Source: SIG440 sp045532055
GTDB lineage: Bacteria; Bacillota; Clostridia; Monoglobales; Monoglobaceae
Length of the DNA stretch: 41,334 nt
Assembly (NCBI GenBank): GCA_045532055.1
Contig: JAZSFF010000008.1
Location: 1 to 41,334 of the forward strand
Reading direction: 5' to 3'
How positions within the stretch are numbered: position 1 is the stretch's first letter; each line of letters begins with the position of its first letter. The translations under genes were made by a program, and so were the position numbers. Below the pieces are notes generated by a model that did not search any database, had not been told where the DNA came from, and was given only the letters and a program-made list of their open reading frames with translations. Positions 16,161 through 24,209 of the stretch are shown here, piece by piece.

Positions 16161-16175
16161 ATCGAAAAATTAGAT
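16161..16175. promoter_or_regulatory. Candidate LysR box (ATC-N9-GAT)
   Basis: The palindromic ATC-N9-GAT (16161-16163 and 16173-16175) contains the classical T-N11-A. Its centre at 16168 is about 65 bases upstream of the predicted transporter start (~16233), the usual position of the LysR recognition site, and just upstream of the regulator's own ATG. Confidence 0.6.
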
Positions 16176-16197
16176 GGCAAACATCAAAACCATTCGT

Positions 16198-16226
16198 TTG
16201 ACTAATCTTGAAAAGTATTATATACT
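16198..16226 (+). promoter_or_regulatory. Sigma-A promoter of the symporter gene
   Basis: TTGACT (16198-16203), 17-bp spacer, TATACT (16221-16226), 38 bases before the symporter ATG. Confidence 0.7.
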
Positions 16227-16263
16227 ATATTGTAGAAAAAAGCAAGACTTGGAGGAAATTCAA

Positions 16264-17814
16264 ATGACAAACGCACAACTTTACACACTCATTGCCCTTT
16301 GTATCTATGCAATTGCAATGGCACTCATCGGATGCATCAGCTATGGTAAATCAAAAACACTTGACGGATTTTTAATCGGAGGCAGAAATATCGGTGCATG
16401 GGCTACTGCCTTTGCATATGGTACTACATATTTTTCTGCTGTAGTTTTTGTTGGCTATGCAGGACAGCATGGATGGAACATCGGTCTGGGAAGTATCTGG
16501 ATTGGTATTGGTAATGCAGTATTGGGTTGTTTATTATCTTGGCTCTTGTTTGCAAACAGAACAAGAAAAATGACAAAAAAACTTGATGCAAGAACAATGC
16601 CTGATTACTTTAAAAAGAGATATGATTCTAAAGGTATGAAAATTTTGGCGGCAGTTATTATCTTTGTATTCCTTGTGCCATATTCAGCAGCGGTTTACAA
16701 AGGACTCGGTTCGCTTTTCAGTGCAGTATTCCCGGGGGTTGAAACTTGGGTGTGGATGCTTATTATCGCTTGTCTTACTGCGGTTTACCTTGTTGCAGGT
16801 GGATATATAGCAACAGCTTACACAGACCTTATTCAGGGAATCATTATGATTGCAGGTGTTGTATGCCTCATCGTAGCAGTTCTCGGACACAATGCAGTGG
16901 GCGGAATTTCGGGACTTATTGAAAATTTAAGGAACTTCCAGTCTGTTCCCGGAGATCCCAACCCGATAACGGGGGCACAGCTTACAAATATTTTTGGTGG
17001 ATCATCCTTTAAGTTCCTTTGCTTTAACATTATGCTTACAAGCTTTGGTACCTGGGGACTTCCTCAGATGATTGGTAAGTTCTATGCAATAAAAGATACT
17101 GCAGCAATTAAAAGAGGTACAATCATCTCTACAATCTTCTGTATTATTATTGGATGTGGTGCATACCTTATAGGCAGCGCATCAAGACTTATTTTAGGCG
17201 GCGTTCTTCCTGCAGGTGGAATTGACTCAATTATACCGACAGTTCTTATGGAAGTTTTGGGCGGTGGAACACTTGGAATTATCCTTCTGGCAGTTATTAT
17301 GATACTTCTTCTTTCGGCATCAATGTCAACCTTGGAGGCAGTTGTTTTAACTTCAGCATCAGCAGTTGCGGTTGACCTTATCCCGTCTGTCAGAAAGAAA
17401 GAAACAAAACCTGAAGTACAGATGTTACTTACAAGAATTCTTTGCCTTGTATTCGTTGCTTGTTCATTTATCTTTGCAACACAAAACATTCCGATTATAG
17501 TAAGCCTTATGTCTTTCTCGTGGGGAATTGTTTCCGGTTGCTTTATTGGACCTTACATTTGGGGACTTTTCTCAAAGAAAATTACAAAGATTGGTGCTTA
17601 TTCAGGCATCCTTTCAGGCTTATTGGTTGTAGGTATTTCAACGCTTGTAATTACACTTAATGCTGACTTTGCAACAGCGGCAAAAATGTCTCCGGAAATG
17701 GGCGTTTCTGCAATGGCGGTTTCTGTGGTTATTGTTCCTTTGGTAAGTGCATTTACCAGAAAAAAAGATACCGAGAGAGTTGAAGAAATTTTCGCTTGCT
17801 ATAATGAAAAGTAA
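16264..17814 (+). CDS. Sodium:solute symporter family transporter
   Basis: A 516-residue member of the SSS (LeuT-fold, SLC5-like) family that takes up a solute with Na+. About 13 transmembrane helices are evident; recognisable pieces are FLIGGRNIGAWATAFAYGTT (~36-55), YLVAGGYIATAYTDLIQG (~176-193, the family signature) and ILLLSASMSTLEAVVLTSAS. The ATG at 16264 has TTGGAGGA upstream and is preferred over an upstream in-frame ATG at 16174, which lies before the promoter. The family cannot be narrowed to one substrate by eye. The divergent LysR gene probably controls it. Confidence 0.92.
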   Translation: MTNAQLYTLIALCIYAIAMALIGCISYGKSKTLDGFLIGGRNIGAWATAFAYGTTYFSAVVFVGYAGQHGWNIGLGSIWIGIGNAVLGCLLSWLLFANRTRKMTKKLDARTMPDYFKKRYDSKGMKILAAVIIFVFLVPYSAAVYKGLGSLFSAVFPGVETWVWMLIIACLTAVYLVAGGYIATAYTDLIQGIIMIAGVVCLIVAVLGHNAVGGISGLIENLRNFQSVPGDPNPITGAQLTNIFGGSSFKFLCFNIMLTSFGTWGLPQMIGKFYAIKDTAAIKRGTIISTIFCIIIGCGAYLIGSASRLILGGVLPAGGIDSIIPTVLMEVLGGGTLGIILLAVIMILLLSASMSTLEAVVLTSASAVAVDLIPSVRKKETKPEVQMLLTRILCLVFVACSFIFATQNIPIIVSLMSFSWGIVSGCFIGPYIWGLFSKKITKIGAYSGILSGLLVVGISTLVITLNADFATAAKMSPEMGVSAMAVSVVIVPLVSAFTRKKDTERVEEIFACYNEK

Positions 17815-17828
17815 TACTATATAAAACG

Positions 17829-17864
17829 AAGCAGGTTGAACAAAGAAGTTCAACCTGCTTTTTT
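17829..17864 (+). terminator. Rho-independent terminator of the symporter gene
   Basis: A perfect 13-bp stem (17829-17841 with 17848-17860) and a 6-base loop, followed by TTTT. Confidence 0.9.
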
Positions 17865-17898
17865 GTATAATGAAAAAAGTACTTACGTGAGAATGAGC

Positions 17899-17981
17899 TT
17901 CACACAAAGTTGGTAGCGACAGCGAGTCGTCGTGAAGGCGTTTACAACTGAACAGACGAGCCGAGAGTGACTTTCTGTGAA
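17899..17981. other. Structured non-coding patch between the symporter terminator and tRNA-Leu
   Basis: Between 17865 and 18023 there is no plausible gene. The stretch is richer in G+C than neighbouring gaps. TTCACACAAAGT (17899-17910) is complementary at 11 of 12 positions to ACTTTCTGTGAA (17970-17981), and shorter stems are possible inside (AGTTG/CAACT). A GAGGA-rich segment follows (~17984-18000). It could be a small RNA, a dispersed intergenic repeat or a decayed element; strand and role are unknown. Confidence 0.3.
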
Positions 17982-18022
17982 AAAGGAGGAACAAGGAAGC
18001 GGGCGTATGTTTTTCGAACAAA

Positions 18023-18053
18023 GAAAAACGGAGCAAAGATTTCCTTTGCTCCG
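18023..18053 (-). terminator. Terminator of tRNA-Leu
   Basis: On the minus strand CGGAGCAAAG pairs perfectly with CTTTGCTCCG (18053-18044 and 18038-18029) and runs into TTTTTC, just downstream of the tRNA 3' end. Confidence 0.85.
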
Positions 18054-18056
18054 ACG

Positions 18057-18143
18057 TGGTGCGGATGACAGGACTTGAACCTGCATGAAATTGCTCTCAC
18101 ATGGACCTGAACCATGCGCGTCTGCCAATTCCGCCACATCCGC
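18057..18143 (-). tRNA. tRNA-Leu (anticodon CAG), CCA encoded
   Basis: On the minus strand a full class II tRNA is seen: acceptor GCGGATG/CATCCGC, D-arm GGCGGAATTGGCAGACGC, anticodon arm CATGG-TTCAGGT-CCATG (anticodon CAG at 18109-18107), a long variable arm, and T-arm GGTTCAAGTCC. The discriminator is A (18060) and the 3' CCA is encoded (18059-18057). It reads the CUG leucine codon. Confidence 0.97.
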
Positions 18144-18240
18144 AAATAAGACTTGTATATGATAACACATTTTTTTGAATCTTGCAATAGTTTTTTCAAA
18201 AATTTTCAGCATATTGGTTTTATAACATTGTTTATTATAT

Positions 18241-18273
18241 AAAAAACGAAAGCCCTCGCTTTGGCGAGGGCTT
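18241..18273 (-). terminator. Rho-independent terminator of putP
   Basis: Ten base pairs (AAGCCCTCGC 18250-18259 with GCGAGGGCTT 18264-18273), TTTG loop, then on the minus strand CG followed by six T. Confidence 0.88.
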
Positions 18274-18292
18274 AAATTGTGTCAAGAGTTAA

Positions 18293-19825
18293 TTATTTTG
18301 CGACAACTTCATCAAATTCTTTTGTAATTTCATCAGCGGGTTTTTTGGTAAGAAGTGAAACAACCACGATTACTATTGATGAAATGATGAATGCGGGAAG
18401 AAGTTCGTAAATTGCAAAGGCACCGCCCAACTTTGAGATAACCAAATCCCATACAAATACCATTATACCGCCTGAAAGCATACCCGCAATAGCACCTGCA
18501 TATGTAGTTCTCTTCCAGAACAGTGAGAACAGCATAAGAGGACCAAAGGTAGCGCCAAAACCTGCCCATGCAAAGGAGGTAATGCCGAATATTGTGCTGT
18601 TTGCATCCCATGCGATAGCCATTGCAATTATAGTAATAATTGTCATTGCAATTCTTGATACCCACATGATTTCTTTATCACTTGCAGATTTTTTGAACAT
18701 GCCGTGATAGATGTTTTCAGCAAGAGCGGAAGTTGAGATAAGTAAATATGAGTCAGATGAACTGATTGATGCAGCCAAAATTCCTGCACAAGCAAATCCT
18801 GCAAGGATAGGCGGCAGATATGTAGTTGACATATCAATAAAGATGTTTTCAGCAGCAGCATTTGAAGTGTAGTTGATTCCCGGAACACTTCTGCCAACGA
18901 TACCGATAAAAACAGCAGCAGACATGGCGATAAACAACCATATGCAAGCCACACGACGTGAACGCGTAAGTTCTTTTGCGTCACGAATTCCCATGAATCG
19001 GAGGAGTACCTGTGGCATACCAAAGTAACCAAAGCCCCAAGCAAGGCAAGAACAGATTGAAAGGAATGAATAAGACTTGCCTGAGTCAAATGTATTTGCA
19101 ACTTCTGTAGACGGACTTGCTGTTGAAAGCAAGGAGAAATATCCGTCAATGTTTTTTGCATTTTCGATAACCTGTCCCCAACCACCAGCACTGATTACAG
19201 CCAGGGCGAATATTACAACAAGGGCAATTACCATAACGATTGCCTGCATAAAGTCCGATGCACTCTCAGCAAGAAAACCACCAAGGAAAGTGTAGAGCAG
19301 GACAAAAACTGCTGCCACAATCATCATTCCATGATACGAATTTTCCATACCGAAAAGGTTCATGAAAAGTTTTCCGCAAGCGGAGAGACACTGGCCTGCA
19401 TAAACGGTAAAGAAAATAATAATAAAGAGTGATGAGATAATAAGGATGATATTACTTTTCTCGTGGAAACGTTTTGAGAAGAATCCGGGGATAGTGATGG
19501 CATCAACTTTAACGCTGTAATTTCTAAGTCTTTTGGAAACGATAAGCCAGTTGAAGTATGTACCTACAAAAAGACCGATTGCTGTCCAACCGGCATCAGC
19601 GAGACCTGTCCAGTAAGCGAGTCCGGGAAGTCCCATAAGAAGCCATCCTGACATATCAGATGCCTCGGCACTGAATGCAGCAACCCAGGGGCCAAGTGAA
19701 CGTCCGCCAAGGAAGTAGCTTTCTGCATTCTTGTTTGAACGCTTTGCAAAGAAGATACCGATACCCACAACTGCGGCCATGTATATAATCATTGCAATAA
19801 GATGTTGAATGTTTGTATTAGTCAT
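18293..19825 (-). CDS. putP: Sodium/proline symporter PutP
   Basis: A 510-residue SSS-family transporter of the PutP subgroup, importing proline with Na+. Signatures: ESYFLGGRSLGPWVAAFSAE (~35-54), ASDMSGWLLMGLPG (Na+/proline site region), FLGGFLAESASDFMQAIVM and GFACAGILAASISSSDSYLL. Thirteen hydrophobic helices are evident. The ATG is preceded by TAGGAGGA. It is divergent from copA and closed by its own terminator. No putA or other proline-degradation gene is nearby, so a nutritional or osmoprotective role cannot be chosen from context. Confidence 0.94.
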   Translation of the reverse strand: MTNTNIQHLIAMIIYMAAVVGIGIFFAKRSNKNAESYFLGGRSLGPWVAAFSAEASDMSGWLLMGLPGLAYWTGLADAGWTAIGLFVGTYFNWLIVSKRLRNYSVKVDAITIPGFFSKRFHEKSNIILIISSLFIIIFFTVYAGQCLSACGKLFMNLFGMENSYHGMMIVAAVFVLLYTFLGGFLAESASDFMQAIVMVIALVVIFALAVISAGGWGQVIENAKNIDGYFSLLSTASPSTEVANTFDSGKSYSFLSICSCLAWGFGYFGMPQVLLRFMGIRDAKELTRSRRVACIWLFIAMSAAVFIGIVGRSVPGINYTSNAAAENIFIDMSTTYLPPILAGFACAGILAASISSSDSYLLISTSALAENIYHGMFKKSASDKEIMWVSRIAMTIITIIAMAIAWDANSTIFGITSFAWAGFGATFGPLMLFSLFWKRTTYAGAIAGMLSGGIMVFVWDLVISKLGGAFAIYELLPAFIISSIVIVVVSLLTKKPADEITKEFDEVVAK

Positions 19826-19873
19826 ATAAACACATCCTCCTATAAAAAATTCGTTTTAACAAACTATCTCCCT

Positions 19874-19902
19874 ATTCTACAAAAAAACTCAGGAAAAGTC
19901 AA
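19874..19902 (-). promoter_or_regulatory. Sigma-A promoter of putP
   Basis: On the minus strand, TTGACT (19902-19897), 17-bp spacer, TAGAAT (19879-19874). Its -35 is part of a 10-bp inverted repeat shared with the copA promoter. Confidence 0.65.
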
Positions 19903-19931
19903 GAAGAAAAGACAAAAATATACACACTTGC

Positions 19932-19960
19932 TTGACTTTTGAAGTTGGTAAATATATAAT
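19932..19960 (+). promoter_or_regulatory. Sigma-A promoter of copA
   Basis: TTGACT (19932-19937), 17-bp spacer, TATAAT (19955-19960). CTTGACTTTT (19931-19940) is the exact inverse of AAAAGTCAAG (19895-19904) at the divergent putP promoter. No CopY or CsoR operator was recognised. Confidence 0.7.
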
Positions 19961-20009
19961 TTTAGAAGATAGCAGAATAAGTTTAGGTTGTAAATAAAGA
20001 GGTGAGAGT

Positions 20010-22481
20010 GTGAAAAAGTATAATATTACAGGTATGAGTTGTGCTGCCTGCAGTGCCCGTGTTGAAAAGGCTGTTTCAAAAGTTGAGGGGGTGGAAAGCT
20101 GTTCGGTAAATCTGCTTACCAATTCTATGAATGTGGAGGGGGAGGTTTCTGATGCGGCAATAATTGACGCGGTGGAGTCTGCCGGATATGGTGTCGATAC
20201 AACGGGAAATGATACACTTTCTAAAGAAGGAAAAAGTGATCGAAACCAGATTAAAAAACTAAAAGACCGACTTTTTACTTCTCTTTTGTTTTTGGTTGTA
20301 TTGATGTATGTATCCATGGGTCATTCTATGTGGGGGTTTCCCCTGCCTGATGTTGTTGCTGAGAATCCAATGAATATAGCGCTTATTCAGTTGATTTTGA
20401 CCACCATGGTGATGATTATAAACCAAAAGTTTTTTATAAGCGGTTTCAGGAGTCTTTTTAAAGGAAGTCCCAATATGGACACCCTTGTTGCGCTGGGTTC
20501 AGGAGCGGCGTTTGTGTACAGTGTTTATGCCATGTTTGGCATGAGTGTTGCTATGGCTGATGGGAATATCAGTCATGCCATGCACTATGTACATGAATTA
20601 TATTTTGAATCTGCTGCAATGATACTTACTTTGATAACAGTGGGCAAATTGTTGGAGACATATTCAAAGGGAAAAACCACTGATGCTCTTGAAGGATTGA
20701 AAAATCTTTCTCCGCAGAAAGCTGTTGTAATAAAGGATGGAGAAGAGGTTGTTATCCCCATTGAGCAAATAAAGGTGGGAGACATTTTTGTTGTGCGTCC
20801 AGGAGAAAGTATTCCGGCAGACGGTATAATTGTGGAGGGCAACAGCGCTGTAGACGAGTCGGCATTGACAGGTGAGAGTATTCCTGTTGACAAAACAGTG
20901 GGCGACAGGGTCGCGGGAGCTACGGTCAATCAATTGGGATTTATTAAATGTGAGACAACAGCCGTAGCTGGTGATACAATGCTGTCCAAGATAATAAAGA
21001 TGGTAAGTGATTCAGCTTCATCCAAGGCACCTATAGCAAAGGCTGCTGACAAGGTGTCGGGAATATTTGTCCCTGCTGTCATTACTGTTGCAGCGGTAAC
21101 CATTGTTATATGGCTGTTTTTGGGTGAGACTGTGGGGTTCGCTCTGGCGAGAGGTATTTCGGTGCTGGTTATAAGTTGTCCCTGTGCGCTGGGACTGGCG
21201 ACCCCGGTTGCTATTATGGTAGGCAGTGGGGTAGGTGCTAAAAACGGGATACTGTTTAAGACTGCCACAGCCCTTGAGGAAACTGGGAAAGTCGGCATTG
21301 TGGTGCTGGATAAAACAGGTACTGTAACAAAGGGCGAGCCGATGGTTACGGATGTGGTTTCTATTGAGGATATAAGCGAAACACAGCTTATGGAGTATGC
21401 ATATTCACTGGAAATAAAAAGTGAGCATCCTTTGGCACGAGCAATTGTGAAAAGGGCTGAACAGGAGAATGTAGTTGCAAAAGAGGTTGAGGCTTTTTCT
21501 GTTCTTCCTGGCAACGGTCTTTTGGCGCAACTTGACGGTGCACAACTCTTGGGTGGAAGTCTCCGTTTTGTAAGCAATCATGCAAAGGTTACATATGATG
21601 TGGAGGAACTGGCAGAGAAATTTTCTGAAGAGGGGAAGACCCCTTTGATTTTCGGTTTGGATAGTGAAGTACTGGGCGTTGTTGCTGTAGCAGATACGAT
21701 AAAGGAGGACAGCGGTGAGGCTGTTGAAGAACTTAAGAATATGGGAATTAAAGTGACCATGCTCACCGGTGATAACAAGAGGACAGCCGATGCCATTGCA
21801 AAGCAGGTGGGAATAAGCCATGTTGTGGCGGAGGTTATGCCTGATGGCAAAAATCAACACATTGGCAGAATGTTGTATGAGAAAAAAGTTGCTATGGTGG
21901 GGGATGGGATAAATGATGCCCCAGCGCTTACAACGGCAAACATTGGAATAGCAATAGGAAAAGGTGCAGATATTGCTGTGGATGCAGCGGATGTTGTGCT
22001 TGTAAAGAACAGCTTGCGTGATGTTGCGGCAGCAATTAAACTCAGCAGAGCCACACTCAAAAACATCTATGAAAACCTATTTTGGGCATTCATTTACAAC
22101 ATAATTGGAATCCCTCTTGCGGCGGGCGTGTTGATACCGTTTGGATTAACACTAAATCCCATGTTCGGGGCTGCTGCCATGAGCCTTTCCAGCTTTTGCG
22201 TTGTAACCAATGCCTTAAGGCTTAATTTTGTAAAAATTTATACCCCAAAAAATATAATTAGGGAGGCAGAAAACATGAAAAAAACTCTTAAAATAGAGGG
22301 GATGATGTGCCCTCATTGTGAGGCTAATGTGAAGAATACTTTAGATATGATTGATGGAGTTATATCATCCGAGGTGAGCCATAAGAATGGAACAGCGGTG
22401 GTGGAAATTTCTGATGTAGCCGATGAAGTGCTGAGAAAGGCTGTTGAGGATAAGGGCTACAAAGTGATTTCTGTTGAATAA
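20010..22481 (+). CDS. copA: Copper-exporting P1B-type ATPase with N- and C-terminal HMA domains
   Basis: Pumps Cu(I) out of the cytoplasm. An 823-residue protein with: N-terminal heavy-metal-associated domain with GMSCAAC (Cys 11, 14); transmembrane region; actuator loop with TGES; CPC metal site in ISCPCALGLATP (Cys 390, 392); phosphorylated Asp ~434 in DKTGT; SEHPLARAIV; TGDN; GDGINDAP; then, after the last helices, a second domain with GMMCPHC (Cys 767, 770). GTG start with AGAGGTGAG upstream. Unusually, the C-terminal domain is joined through a linker whose codons include a perfect Shine-Dalgarno and an in-frame ATG (22275), so a free CopZ-like chaperone may also be made. No csoR or copY gene is adjacent. 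Confidence 0.95.
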   Translation: MKKYNITGMSCAACSARVEKAVSKVEGVESCSVNLLTNSMNVEGEVSDAAIIDAVESAGYGVDTTGNDTLSKEGKSDRNQIKKLKDRLFTSLLFLVVLMYVSMGHSMWGFPLPDVVAENPMNIALIQLILTTMVMIINQKFFISGFRSLFKGSPNMDTLVALGSGAAFVYSVYAMFGMSVAMADGNISHAMHYVHELYFESAAMILTLITVGKLLETYSKGKTTDALEGLKNLSPQKAVVIKDGEEVVIPIEQIKVGDIFVVRPGESIPADGIIVEGNSAVDESALTGESIPVDKTVGDRVAGATVNQLGFIKCETTAVAGDTMLSKIIKMVSDSASSKAPIAKAADKVSGIFVPAVITVAAVTIVIWLFLGETVGFALARGISVLVISCPCALGLATPVAIMVGSGVGAKNGILFKTATALEETGKVGIVVLDKTGTVTKGEPMVTDVVSIEDISETQLMEYAYSLEIKSEHPLARAIVKRAEQENVVAKEVEAFSVLPGNGLLAQLDGAQLLGGSLRFVSNHAKVTYDVEELAEKFSEEGKTPLIFGLDSEVLGVVAVADTIKEDSGEAVEELKNMGIKVTMLTGDNKRTADAIAKQVGISHVVAEVMPDGKNQHIGRMLYEKKVAMVGDGINDAPALTTANIGIAIGKGADIAVDAADVVLVKNSLRDVAAAIKLSRATLKNIYENLFWAFIYNIIGIPLAAGVLIPFGLTLNPMFGAAAMSLSSFCVVTNALRLNFVKIYTPKNIIREAENMKKTLKIEGMMCPHCEANVKNTLDMIDGVISSEVSHKNGTAVVEISDVADEVLRKAVEDKGYKVISVE
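22261..22277 (+). promoter_or_regulatory. Internal Shine-Dalgarno and ATG inside copA
   Basis: GGGAGG (22261-22266), 8-base spacer, ATG (22275-22277), in frame with copA at codon 756 and exactly at the start of the C-terminal metal-binding domain. The geometry equals that of real starts in this window such as trpB. Confidence 0.6.
22275..22481 (+). CDS. Possible internally initiated CopZ-like copper chaperone
   Basis: Translation from the internal ATG gives a 68-residue protein (MKKTLKIEGMMCPHCEANV...) with the exact size and fold pattern of a stand-alone CopZ: beta-alpha-beta-beta-alpha-beta with metal-binding CxxC at residues 12-15. It would share the copA stop. Whether it is really produced as a separate protein, or is only the C-terminal domain of the ATPase, cannot be told from sequence. 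Confidence 0.4.
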   Translation: MKKTLKIEGMMCPHCEANVKNTLDMIDGVISSEVSHKNGTAVVEISDVADEVLRKAVEDKGYKVISVE

Positions 22482-22497
22482 AAAACCTAAATAATAC

Positions 22498-22542
22498 GGC
22501 GGTTTTGCATGGATAGTTACCGGCAAAGCCGCCTTTTCTTTT
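22498..22542 (+). terminator. Rho-independent terminator of copA
   Basis: An 11-bp stem (GGCGGTTTTGC 22498-22508 with GCAAAGCCGCC 22523-22533, one G-U pair), a 14-base loop, then TTTTCTTTT. Confidence 0.85.
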
Positions 22543-22578
22543 GCATTGAAAAAAACTTGAAAAATATGTCTCAAACCC

Positions 22579-22607
22579 TTGACACAATGCGGAAATTCCT
22601 ATATACT
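22579..22607 (+). promoter_or_regulatory. Sigma-A promoter at the head of the proS-rpsA gene run
   Basis: Consensus TTGACA (22579-22584), 17-bp spacer, TATACT (22602-22607). It leaves a ~107-base leader before proS with a possible TTTACC/GGTAAA hairpin (~22641-22665). No T-box sequence is present. Confidence 0.75.
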
Positions 22608-22720
22608 AAAAATAATGGTTTACTATGTAAATTGGGGAAGTTTACCTTGAATTTGGCTGGTAAATAGCAAGGGCTGACAGAGCGCTTGATAAAATACAAT
22701 TTTTGAAGGGAATGGAAATT

Positions 22721-24160
22721 TTGGCTAAAGAAGAAAAGAAGTTGGTAGAGGAAATAACCTCCATGAGTGAGGATTTTGCACAATGGTATACGGATATCGT
22801 AAAAAAAGCAAAACTTGTTGATTACTCCGGCGTAAAGGGTTGTATGGTTATACAGCCTTACGGTTATGCAATCTGGGAGAATATTCAAAAGGCGCTGGAT
22901 GCACGGTTTAAAGAGACAGGACATGAGAATGTATATATGCCTATGTTTATACCGGAAAGTTTGCTCCAACGTGAGAAGGACCATGTTGAGGGTTTTGCAC
23001 CTGAGGTTGCATGGGTTACACACGGCGGTACAGAGAAACTTGCAGAGAGACTCTGCGTAAGACCTACATCTGAGACGTTGTTCTGCGACCATTATGCAAA
23101 CATAATTCATTCATATAGGGATTTGCCCAAACTCTATAACCAGTGGTGCAGCGTTGTAAGATGGGAAAAGACAACAAGACCCTTCCTCAGAAGTGCAGAG
23201 TTCTTGTGGCAGGAGGGGCATACAGCTCATGCCACAGCAGAAGAGGCAGAGGCGGAAACACTCCGTATGCTTGATGTATACGCTGATTTCTTTGAAAAGG
23301 AGCTTGCTATTCCTGTAATCAAAGGAAGAAAAACAGACAAAGAAAAGTTTGCCGGGGCACAGGCCACATATACAATTGAAAGCTTGATGCATGACGGAAA
23401 AGCGCTCCAGTCCGGTACAAGCCATAATTTTGGTGATGGCTTTGCAAGGGCATTCGGCATTCAGTATACAGACGAGAATAATGAACTCCAGTATGTGCAT
23501 CAGACATCATGGGGCGTGTCAACACGTTCAATCGGTGCTATAATCATGGTTCATGGTGATGATGCGGGTCTTAAATTGCCCCCGCGGATTGCACCTGTTC
23601 AGGCTGTTATTATTCCTATTGCACAGCATAAAGAAGGTGTCCTTGAAAAAGCGGGAGAAGTTTATGAGCAGCTCAAAACAAAGTTCAGGGTTAAACTGGA
23701 TGCAAGTGATAAATCACCCGGCTGGAAGTTTAGCGAATATGAGATGAAGGGTGTTCCTCTCAGAATTGAGTTGGGACCAAAGGATATAGCAAATAATCAG
23801 GCTATTTTGGTGAATCGTGCAACAAGAGAAAAATTTGTTGTTTGCCTTGAAAAGATTGATGAAGCAGTTGAAACTATGCTTGACAAGATTCAAAGAGAAA
23901 TGTTTGAGGCAGCACTTAAAAATCGTGATGAAAAGACTTCGACTGCTGCTACCTACGAAGAATTCGTTGATGCAGTTGAAAATAAAGGTGGCTTTATAAA
24001 AGCAATGTGGTGCGGTGAGCTTGAGTGTGAAGAAAAAATCAAGGCTGATACATCTGCAACTTCTCGTTGTATGCCATTTGAACAGGAACAGATTTCTGAC
24101 AAGTGTGTATGCTGCGGAAAGCCAGCCAAAAAGATGGTTTATTGGGGCAAAGCTTATTAA
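22721..24160 (+). CDS. proS: Prolyl-tRNA synthetase (archaeal/eukaryal-type ProS)
   Basis: Charges tRNA-Pro. It has the compact form (~479 residues) without the bacterial editing insertion, and a C-terminal zinc-binding-like domain with four cysteines (GELECEEK ... SDKCVCCGK). Class II motifs: KGCMVIQPYGYAIWENIQ, VRWEKTTRPFLRSAEFLWQEGHTAH (motif 2 region, Pro site) and SWGVSTRSIGAIIMVHGDD (motif 3). The start is taken as TTG 22721 (MAKEEKKLVEEIT), matching the usual MAKE start of this family, with AAGGG 10 bases upstream. An ATG at 22712 is in frame but too close to that Shine-Dalgarno. It heads a ten-gene co-directional run. Confidence 0.95.
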   Translation: MAKEEKKLVEEITSMSEDFAQWYTDIVKKAKLVDYSGVKGCMVIQPYGYAIWENIQKALDARFKETGHENVYMPMFIPESLLQREKDHVEGFAPEVAWVTHGGTEKLAERLCVRPTSETLFCDHYANIIHSYRDLPKLYNQWCSVVRWEKTTRPFLRSAEFLWQEGHTAHATAEEAEAETLRMLDVYADFFEKELAIPVIKGRKTDKEKFAGAQATYTIESLMHDGKALQSGTSHNFGDGFARAFGIQYTDENNELQYVHQTSWGVSTRSIGAIIMVHGDDAGLKLPPRIAPVQAVIIPIAQHKEGVLEKAGEVYEQLKTKFRVKLDASDKSPGWKFSEYEMKGVPLRIELGPKDIANNQAILVNRATREKFVVCLEKIDEAVETMLDKIQREMFEAALKNRDEKTSTAATYEEFVDAVENKGGFIKAMWCGELECEEKIKADTSATSRCMPFEQEQISDKCVCCGKPAKKMVYWGKAY

Positions 24161-24209
24161 TATCTGCTATACTTTGTAGGAGAAATAAAAATATAAGGAG
24201 GAAATCCAG

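Noticed and set aside
17883..18212. Minus-strand ORFs across tRNA-Leu
   Set aside because: They run straight through a complete tRNA gene and its terminator.
19861..20009. CopY or CsoR operator before copA
   Set aside because: Neither the TACAnnTGTA nor the G-C-rich CsoR palindrome is present.
20585..22066. Antisense ORFs of up to 215 codons inside copA
   Set aside because: Serine- and threonine-rich shadow translations of a well-supported P-type ATPase.
22608..22720. T-box before proS
   Set aside because: The T-box core (GGTGG-ACCGCG type sequence) and a terminator are absent from the leader.
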